Shown here one piece after another: positions 58,157 through 64,000 of a stretch of DNA of 64,000 bases. This stretch comes from Candidatus Saccharimonadota bacterium (GTDB lineage Bacteria; Patescibacteriota; Saccharimonadia; Saccharimonadales; Saccharimonadaceae). Positions within the stretch are counted from its first letter, which is position 1, and every line of letters starts with the position of its first letter. The notes under the pieces were generated by a model, which made no database searches, was not told the DNA's origin, and saw nothing but the letters and a program-made list of their open reading frames with translations. Both the position numbers and the translations under genes were made by a program. Where the stretch lies: NCBI GenBank assembly GCA_017545595.1, contig JAFWLO010000010.1, forward strand, positions 1-64,000, given 5' to 3'.

Positions 58157-59245
58157 ATGCCTCAAAAAATCTATGATGTCGCCATCGTCGGAGCAGGAGC
58201 TGCCGGAATGACCTCAGCAATTTATGCCCTTCGCGCCAAAAAATCCGTCATCCTCTTCGAAGAAAAAACCTTCGGCGGTCAAATTATAAACACTCATAAA
58301 ATCGACAACTACCCAGCCGCCCCAGGCATCTCTGGCGTAGAATTCGCTCAAAAACTCTACTCTCAGGTCGAATCTTTCGGCGGAGAGTTCGAATTTTCCG
58401 CCGTCGAGTCAATCGAGAAACTCGAAAATCCCCTAAAAACCGCCAAATCCTCTTCAAAATCAGTTGAAACTGCCCTAAAAACCGCCAGAACTCTCGCTAA
58501 TTCTCTCGAGACTACCTCCGAAACCTCTCAAAATTCAGCCAATTCCGCCGAGCGCCCCCTTTTCTCCCTTAAAACCTCCGACGGCGACACTTTTCTCTCT
58601 CGAACCGTCATCGTTGCGAACGGCTCTTCCGAAAGAAAGCTCGGCCTCCCTCTCGAGGAAGAGTTAATCGGCCACGGAATCTCTTATTGCGCAACCTGTG
58701 ACGGCAACTTTTTCAAGGGGAAAACTGTCGCAGTTTACGGAGGAGGGAACACCGCCGTCTATTCTGCTCTCTATCTCGCCTCTCTCGCGAAAAAGGTTTA
58801 CGTTATCATTCGTCGCGACCAATTCCGCGCCGAACCTCATCTCGTCCAAAAACTCGAATCCTTGGGTAACGTCGAGGTTATAAAAAACTCTCTTATCTCC
58901 GCCCTGAACTCCGAGAACCCTTCAAAATCCGCCTCTAAGCCCCTCTCTCTAAAATCCATTACCCTTACCCCTGCTAACACCTCCGGAGCCTCCCCCGAGG
59001 AAAAAATTCTCCCCGTTGACGGCCTCTTCGTCCTTATCGGGCGCGTTTCAAACAATGCTTTCCTCAAAAACCTCCTCCCTCTCGACGCTCAAGGCTACAT
59101 TCCCTCCGACGAAACCTGTAAAACTCCAGTCGAAGGCCTCTTTTGTGCCGGTGACACACGCAAAAAATCTCTCCACCAGCTCGTCACTGCGACCTCCGAC
59201 GGAGCTATTGCAGCGACCGCCGCGATAGAATATCTAAACTCTTAA
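58157..59245 (+). CDS. trxB: thioredoxin reductase
   Basis: 362-residue flavoprotein (usual about 310). FAD-binding GAGAAGMTSAIYALR, redox-active CATC in SYCATCDGNFF, NADPH-binding GGGNTAVYSALYLA and the C-terminal GLFCAGDTRKKSLHQ. The excess length is a Ser/Thr/Ala/Lys-rich insertion at about residues 90-135 (about 58425-58560) in the FAD domain. Partner of trxA. Confidence 0.96.
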   Translation: MPQKIYDVAIVGAGAAGMTSAIYALRAKKSVILFEEKTFGGQIINTHKIDNYPAAPGISGVEFAQKLYSQVESFGGEFEFSAVESIEKLENPLKTAKSSSKSVETALKTARTLANSLETTSETSQNSANSAERPLFSLKTSDGDTFLSRTVIVANGSSERKLGLPLEEELIGHGISYCATCDGNFFKGKTVAVYGGGNTAVYSALYLASLAKKVYVIIRRDQFRAEPHLVQKLESLGNVEVIKNSLISALNSENPSKSASKPLSLKSITLTPANTSGASPEEKILPVDGLFVLIGRVSNNAFLKNLLPLDAQGYIPSDETCKTPVEGLFCAGDTRKKSLHQLVTATSDGAIAATAAIEYLNS

Positions 59246-59521
59246 TCTCGGCTCTCCAGTTTCTCATCTCTATAACCGTCGATTTTTCGCTCTCCAGCTC
59301 TCCCGCTCTCCCGCTCTCTCGCTCTACCCCCTTCCTGCGCGGTCTAATTTTCTCATTCCTCCAAAAACTCCAACCCCCTCTACCCCTGTTATTTTCGCTA
59401 AACTTTAGCATTTTTATCAAAACACTATTGACAAAAAATCAAGCTTGTGATATAATGATAATTGTAGCTCCGGCTTCAGGCCGGCAACCGACGTACTTTT
59501 ACATTTGAAAGGAGAAAGATT
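59246..59521. other. 276-bp intergenic region with promoter
   Basis: Holds CTCTC-rich sequence without ORFs, then the promoter at 59428 and a leader with a CCGGCTTCAGGCCGG hairpin. Confidence 0.5.
59428..59456 (+). promoter_or_regulatory. consensus promoter for the 59522 gene
   Basis: TTGACA, 17 bp, TATAAT with TGTGA; about 60 nt leader and AAAGGAG. Confidence 0.88.
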
Positions 59522-60460
59522 ATGTCGGATTTCAACATTTTTGGAAGAAGTAACAATGTATCTAGTAACGAAAGCAACGGAACCGGAAACCGCACCACTG
59601 ACACAAGGAGGAGAACAAGAATGAAACCCGAAGATTATAATCGTTACCGCGGAGACAATTCCGCTTCCGAACCTGACCCTACTCCCGCTCCCGCCCAGGC
59701 TGCGACGAACCTCACCGATGAGGACTTAAACAATATCAGTATCATCGTCAACGAAGCTGTCGATCAGCGCCTCAGAGAAGGAGTTAAAGCAAACCTCGAT
59801 GAGCCTGATTTTCTCAAGCATTTCGAGCTCAACACCTCCGAGTTGCGGGGTGTAATCGAGCGCGCGGTAAAAGGCGCCGTAGAAGAAATGATTGACGCCG
59901 AGAGCCTCAAGGCTTTTGTCACCTCCTGTGTCGCGGAAGAACTGAATAATCCGAACTATCTTCGCAAAGTTCAGTTCGACTTCCGCCCCCAGGATATCAA
60001 AGACGCCGTCAAAGATGTGGTTCACGCCACCATGGCCGAGGAATTCTCCCGGATTCAGCCCGTCAGAACTCAGTTAAGTCGTTCCAACGGAGTCTATGAG
60101 TTCGTGAAAGACCTCTATGAGGTCAAAGGTCGCGCAACGGGCGCCAAGAGGGTTGATACCGTATGGTATATTGGCAAGAAGGCCTACTCGGCCGAAGAAT
60201 ATGCCGACATTACTGGCGAACCGGCTCGTCCGTCCGATATGAAGTATGTATTCGTTGAAGACGGCAAGGTGACTGGCCTCGCGACCGAGGTGGATTATAT
60301 GTACTACGAAATGCGGGAACTTCCGCTGTTTGTGGACAAGTCCACCCCCGCTCCCGCGAAACCCACTTCGAAGCCCGCTCAGAAACCGGCCCCAAAAGCC
60401 TCATCTAAGCCCGCCCCGAAGCCGGCGACTCCCTCCCCTGTTGAGAATCCCGCCGAATAA
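59522..60460 (+). CDS. orphan protein with Pro/Ala/Lys-rich tail
   Basis: 312 residues, unrecognised. No signal peptide or helix is seen. An N-terminal Asn/Ser/Gly/Arg-rich segment, a helical middle with acidic amphipathic blocks (LTDEDLNNISIIVNEAV, FELNTSELRGVIERAVKGAV), a compact region with VDTVWYIGKKAYSAEEYAD, and a tail of alternating PAPKP-type units (about residues 275-312). The strong promoter, leader hairpin and terminator suggest abundant expression. Pro/Ala/Lys tails often bind nucleic acid or cell wall; no assignment is possible here. Confidence 0.7.
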   Translation: MSDFNIFGRSNNVSSNESNGTGNRTTDTRRRTRMKPEDYNRYRGDNSASEPDPTPAPAQAATNLTDEDLNNISIIVNEAVDQRLREGVKANLDEPDFLKHFELNTSELRGVIERAVKGAVEEMIDAESLKAFVTSCVAEELNNPNYLRKVQFDFRPQDIKDAVKDVVHATMAEEFSRIQPVRTQLSRSNGVYEFVKDLYEVKGRATGAKRVDTVWYIGKKAYSAEEYADITGEPARPSDMKYVFVEDGKVTGLATEVDYMYYEMRELPLFVDKSTPAPAKPTSKPAQKPAPKASSKPAPKPATPSPVENPAE

Positions 60461-60488
60461 TCGGCGAATTCTACTCTCTCCTTTCTCC

Positions 60489-60513
60489 TAGCCACCCTCC
60501 GGGGTGGCTTTTT
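60489..60513 (+). terminator. terminator after the 59522 gene
   Basis: AGCCACC pairs with GGTGGCT, followed by TTTTTC. Confidence 0.85.
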
Positions 60514-60565
60514 CAATATATTTCCATAATCTTTTTGCTTTTTCTAGAAACTTATGTTTAACCTC

Positions 60566-60594
60566 TTGACTTTTTCGCTTATGTGTGCTATAAT
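60566..60594 (+). promoter_or_regulatory. consensus promoter of the 60710-63027 operon
   Basis: TTGACT, 17 bp, TATAAT with TGTGC. A leader of about 110 nt contains a GCGCAAGCGCG...GCTTGCGT hairpin, then AAAAGGAGGGG. Confidence 0.87.
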
Positions 60595-60709
60595 GAAAAC
60601 AGTCTGCGCAAGCGCGTTTTAAGCTTGCGTAAAGGGTCATTAAAACCGAATCATCCCAGACACAAACGCAGTGCCTGGAAACTACAAGGATTTCAAAAGG
60701 AGGGGAAAT

Positions 60710-61195
60710 ATGGGCTCTGTAGTGGTTTTTGAGTTGTTAATGGCAATCTTATTCGTAGTTCTCGGGTGCTGGATTTATTTATCAGCCATGGGCGACTACG
60801 AGCTCCTTCTCGAAGATGGGGAGGACGTTGAACCTCCCTCTCGGGAGACAAAACTCATTGTCTGCGGAATTGTCGCAGCGTATTGCACGCTCTCGACGAT
60901 TCTGTTGTTCTCTATCGGCGGAAAGGTTATCAGCGCTATTATCGCGCTCCTGTCTGGTCTGATTTGTGTCGGGCTAGCCTTTGCAATCTTCACTGCCGAA
61001 GATAGCTACCAGAAGACAGCCGCTTTCGGTTGTCTCTTGCCTATCTACATGGAGTTTTACACCGCTTCTGTCGGTATCCTAACTCCGCGTTCCGGGTCTG
61101 GTTTCTCGATTGTTTCCATTGTTTTTCTTGCCGTCATCTTCGGTCTCTGGCTGATTGTGAAGGTCAAGAAAGGTTTCGAATATGAGGAGGATTAA
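60710..61195 (+). CDS. five-helix membrane protein
   Basis: 161 residues, hydrophobic, about five helices: VVFELLMAILFVVLGCWIYL, LIVCGIVAAYCTLSTILLF, VISAIIALLSGLICVGLAFA and FSIVSIVFLAVIFGLWLIV. The start is 60710, set by AAAAGGAGGGGAAAT; an upstream ATG at 60671 lies in the leader. The C-terminus is Lys/Glu-rich and cytosolic. It lies 2 bp before the next gene, whose ribosome-binding site is within this gene. Confidence 0.75.
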   Translation: MGSVVVFELLMAILFVVLGCWIYLSAMGDYELLLEDGEDVEPPSRETKLIVCGIVAAYCTLSTILLFSIGGKVISAIIALLSGLICVGLAFAIFTAEDSYQKTAAFGCLLPIYMEFYTASVGILTPRSGSGFSIVSIVFLAVIFGLWLIVKVKKGFEYEED

Positions 61196-61197
61196 AA

Positions 61198-63027
61198 ATG
61201 AGAAAAGTCCCAATGCTTTTCACAGGTTGCCTTATTGGCATGCTTCTGCTTCTTTCAATCTGTTTCGCGGCTCTCACGAGTTCTAAGCAGGGCGTCGAAG
61301 AAGTCGAAGCTTCAACAGGAACGACGAAAGTCGCCTCCGAAGTAACCGAAGACGCTTCTCTTAAAAGCGGACGCCTTAATGGCCCCGCCGAAGGCTCTCG
61401 GCTTGCCTCTGATGTTGTAGAAATGCAGACAACAAAGGCCGCCCCGACCGCAACGAACACTCCGACTCCTATCCCGAAGACAACCTCGAATTCCGGCGAA
61501 AAATCCGCCAGCTATTCAAAGTTCATCGATCAGGGATTTGTCGACCAAACTTCTGAGACGGCTCAGGTGAAATATCTTCAGTCGAAGGGCGTCTCTAAAG
61601 ATGGCGCGACCAAAATCGTCGCCGACTTCCAAGAGACGAACAAACGGATTGACGGATATTACACCGTCAACCTCTCCGAAGAACAAACTCGAGAGTGTGA
61701 ATACTTTATTTACGCTCCCGAGGAGTACGGAAAGACGACCTTTACGTCTATGGACGACCTCCGTGTCGGCGCAAAGGGCTGGGTAGATGCCCTCCACTTC
61801 CCGCTGACGGTCGAATATATTAACGTGAAGGATAAAAATGGAACGGTTCTCGTCAACCTTATGCCTTGGATGGAGCATTTCATCCCCGGCTTTAAGGCCG
61901 ACCATGAGCTTTCTCCCGAAGAGCAGAAAATCCTGCTCATGGGAAGAATCATGACGGATCCCGCCCTCGCGATAGCTTACGCAAAGAGTTTTTACGAAAT
62001 CTTCTTGATTTCTGGAAACTCCATCGGACAGCTTAACGAAGGCTGGTTGTCTCGGCTAACGAACGACCATTCTTCCGACACTGCCGAAGGAAGTCGCGGA
62101 CTCGAACATTTTCTGTTAGTCAGAAATTCTGATGGACGAATTGTCACGACCCCCGAATTCCGTTCGGACGCGGCTCGTCTCTGTATTCTTCTGAACCTCA
62201 CTATGTTCGTCGAATATACAAACGATGCCCCGGCTTGGCATTATAATCTTCAGTACACAAATACCGACGATTGTTATCGCCTCCCGGCGCGTCAGACAAC
62301 CGCAGAAACCTTCCAGTGGCTTGTCCTCCGGTCAAAGACCCGAAAAGACGGCTTAACTGACTTCCAGATTTGGGTCAACACCGGCGACAGCCGTCCAGGC
62401 TATCCTGGCTACTACCCGATTCCGGAAACTCGGAAAAAAGTCGCGACTCCGACATCCGCTCCGGTTGTTGTTCCGACAGGGAACGGTGATAATCCGTCAA
62501 CTCCGACGAACAACACCCCAGTCGTAGTTCCGAATCCGACCACAGCTCCGTCTTACGATACACCTTCGGTAAACCCGAATCCGACTCCGTCCTACGACGA
62601 GCCGGAAATCGAACCGAATCCGACCCCGTCCTATGACGAACCGGAAATCGAACCGAACCCAACTCCGGTTCCTGAATGGACGAAGGATCCTTCGGAGATT
62701 CCGACCGTCGATGACGCTCCGGACTACGGAGGTCAGGCTGACATTTCTGAGGTTGAACCCGAAGAAAGATTCCAGCCGACCGAACCGGTCTCCGAGCCAG
62801 TCATCGAAGATCCCGTCCCGACTCTCCCGCCTCCGGCAATCGTTAACGAAGAAAAGGACGATTGTTACGTTCCGGGCTCCGAGATTCGCGAAGACCTTCT
62901 TCCGGCTCCGGAAGCAGTTGAATACGAATCTGGTCAGCGTTCCGACGGAACTCCCGAACCAGAAATCGCTTCACAGGGCGAGAATACAGAAGTCTTCAAC
63001 GAAGACGACATCCCGTTCTTCGATTAA
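61198..63027 (+). CDS. anchored surface protein with Pro-rich repeats
   Basis: 609 residues. An N-terminal hydrophobic anchor (LFTGCLIGMLLLLSICFAAL, about 7-27) is followed by a Thr/Pro-rich linker (APTATNTPTPIPKTTS), a globular domain of about 250 residues, and from about residue 420 a Pro/Glu/Thr/Ser tail with two near-perfect NPTPSYDEPEIEP units (62575-62665). The globular part (residues 100-400) has no family I recognise. The Pro-rich tail resembles cell-wall-spanning stalks. Confidence 0.8.
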   Translation: MRKVPMLFTGCLIGMLLLLSICFAALTSSKQGVEEVEASTGTTKVASEVTEDASLKSGRLNGPAEGSRLASDVVEMQTTKAAPTATNTPTPIPKTTSNSGEKSASYSKFIDQGFVDQTSETAQVKYLQSKGVSKDGATKIVADFQETNKRIDGYYTVNLSEEQTRECEYFIYAPEEYGKTTFTSMDDLRVGAKGWVDALHFPLTVEYINVKDKNGTVLVNLMPWMEHFIPGFKADHELSPEEQKILLMGRIMTDPALAIAYAKSFYEIFLISGNSIGQLNEGWLSRLTNDHSSDTAEGSRGLEHFLLVRNSDGRIVTTPEFRSDAARLCILLNLTMFVEYTNDAPAWHYNLQYTNTDDCYRLPARQTTAETFQWLVLRSKTRKDGLTDFQIWVNTGDSRPGYPGYYPIPETRKKVATPTSAPVVVPTGNGDNPSTPTNNTPVVVPNPTTAPSYDTPSVNPNPTPSYDEPEIEPNPTPSYDEPEIEPNPTPVPEWTKDPSEIPTVDDAPDYGGQADISEVEPEERFQPTEPVSEPVIEDPVPTLPPPAIVNEEKDDCYVPGSEIREDLLPAPEAVEYESGQRSDGTPEPEIASQGENTEVFNEDDIPFFD

Positions 63028-63061
63028 ATCGAACTCTGAAATTACTTGTAGTAGCACCTTT

Positions 63062-63085
63062 CTCCCCCGGCGCTTGTCGGGGGAG
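63062..63085 (+). terminator. hairpin after the 61198 gene
   Basis: CTCCCCCG and CGGGGGAG, 8-bp perfect stem, no following T-run; possibly a weak terminator or stabilising end. Confidence 0.5.
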
Positions 63086-63246
63086 CTTCCCAAGTTTATA
63101 AATTTGTATCTGAGATGATTCGGCTTTGACTTAGACGTTGATTAACAATTCGGCTAGTCAAAAAAAGATTCTAGAGTCTTATTCTAATAATTCTCTGGAA
63201 AAAAAGTTTAAAAAATGCTATTTTAATAACAAATTAAGGAGTTATT

Positions 63247-64000
63247 ATGAAAAACATTAAAGCCGTTCTCGGACTCGCTGCTTTTGCCGCGGTCGCCGGA
63301 ACCACTCTTGTCGCTCCTAGCGTTTTTGCCTGGGGTGACTCTGCAAATGGCCGTCCTACTTATACGAACGACCAAATCAACAACGGAGCTATCGACGACA
63401 AAATCGTCCTTAACTCTATTTCCGACAACCCAACCGTCGGAAACGAGCTCTATTTCGTTCAAGTTCGCGAAGATGGAACGGAAGATTTGTGGAAGCCTAG
63501 CGAAATCACCGTCGAAGACGGAAAAACTTACGAAATTCGTATGTATGTCCACAACAACAACCGCAAGGGAACTGAAATGGTTGCAAAAGATGTTTTTGCA
63601 AAATTCATCGTCCCAACCAGCTCCGCAAAAGAGCTCTCTGTCAATGGTGTTCTTTCTGCCTCGAACGCAACCCCGAACAAAGTTTGGGACGACGTCGTTC
63701 TTAAAGGAAATTCGAACTTCCATTTGACCTATGTTTCCGGTTCTGCAAAGATCGAAAACAAAACCGCTATCAGCGGTACAAAACTCGCCGACTCCATCGT
63801 TGGAAACGGCGTTACTCTTGGCTATGATTCTCTAAACGGCGACCTTCCTGGTTGTTATGGCTATTCTGCCTTCGTCGGAATCAAAGTCAAGGTTACTTAC
63901 GACTATGATTTCTCCGTTGAGAAAAAAGTTCGTGTTATTGGTGGCGAGAAAAATTGGTTCGACCAAGTTTACGCTAAGATTGGCGATACTGTCGAATACA
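63247..64000 (+). CDS. secreted surface protein (5' part; runs off the window)
   Basis: At least 251 residues. Signal peptide MKNIKAVLGLAAFAAVAGTT with an APSVFA cleavage site, then a mature start WGDSANGRPTYTN. The domain resembles DUF11-like Ig repeats of CPR surface proteins; GDTVEY appears at the window end. AAGGAGTTATT sets the start. Open at the 3' end. It is probably a large exported adhesin or S-layer-like protein; size unknown. Confidence 0.85.
   Translation, partial: MKNIKAVLGLAAFAAVAGTTLVAPSVFAWGDSANGRPTYTNDQINNGAIDDKIVLNSISDNPTVGNELYFVQVREDGTEDLWKPSEITVEDGKTYEIRMYVHNNNRKGTEMVAKDVFAKFIVPTSSAKELSVNGVLSASNATPNKVWDDVVLKGNSNFHLTYVSGSAKIENKTAISGTKLADSIVGNGVTLGYDSLNGDLPGCYGYSAFVGIKVKVTYDYDFSVEKKVRVIGGEKNWFDQVYAKIGDTVEY

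Noticed and set aside
1-64000. Recoded UGA (Gracilibacteria/SR1 code)
   Set aside because: Genes such as recX end at TGA at the expected family length, and no conserved protein needs TGA read as glycine.

Overview
The window looks like a piece of chromosome from a Candidatus Saccharibacteria (TM7) or closely related CPR bacterium. The evidence is small compact genes, housekeeping genes mixed with CPR-style surface proteins, UGA used as a stop (for example recX), a short TilS, a prepilin-like protein plus ComEC, and no biosynthetic pathways. This assignment is inferred from gene content; no database was searched.

Layout. 1-561 is the 3' end of an rRNA operon (23S end, 5S, terminator). 562-1601 is an insertion with a NYN-domain gene, flanked by an exact 92-bp duplication of the 5S 3' end plus terminator. 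1757-16764 holds an orphan gene, recA-nudix-recX, a DUF3152 metallopeptidase group, tilS, lepA, an adenylate-kinase-like gene, hrcA with a CIRCE operator, grpE, a class A penicillin-binding protein and a PIN-TRAM protein. 16830-26793 is an accessory island. 27089-56492 returns to housekeeping: a split phosphoketolase, tyrS, a Zn-protease/RimK pair, tsaD, a MacB-like ABC pair, a ZnuABC-type metal importer, pyrG, comEC, ftsH, rlmH, murJ, a DsbA-like protein, a second ABC pair, aspS, a CBS protein, a prepilin, a HAD phosphatase and tpiA. Five tRNAs lie at 36.8, 53.5-53.7 and 56.5-56.8 kb. 56854-59245 is a secreted nuclease, one isolated cassette, thioredoxin and thioredoxin reductase. 59522-64000 holds envelope and surface proteins.

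The accessory island is the most interesting part. It holds 25 short cassettes on both strands (a 26th is at 57.4 kb), each encoding a C-type-lectin/FISUMP-like domain of about 75-80 residues. They are interleaved with a NYN nuclease, an AlkD-like glycosylase, a DUF4143 AAA ATPase and a fragment of a CdiA-type nuclease. Fourteen cassettes are nearly identical in DNA except at fixed columns, where the codons read NNC or NNT as if derived from AAC or AAT. One column reads CNC (from CAC) and one reads NCA/NCG (from ACA/ACG). This is the adenine-specific mutagenesis signature of diversity-generating retroelements (DGRs). No reverse transcriptase, template repeat or full-length host gene is visible here. 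The island therefore reads as an archive or donor bank of DGR-diversified variable regions, possibly feeding an expressed adhesin elsewhere by recombination. I know of no described system of exactly this form.

Expression. About twenty housekeeping genes have a TATAAT-like -10 box ending 6-9 nt before the start codon, so their mRNAs are probably leaderless. A small set of orphan genes instead has consensus -35/-10 promoters with exactly 17-bp spacers, leaders of about 45-120 nt and strong Shine-Dalgarno sites. Several conserved enzymes (LepA, TyrS, TsaD, TrxB, ComEC, ZnuA) carry low-complexity insertions.
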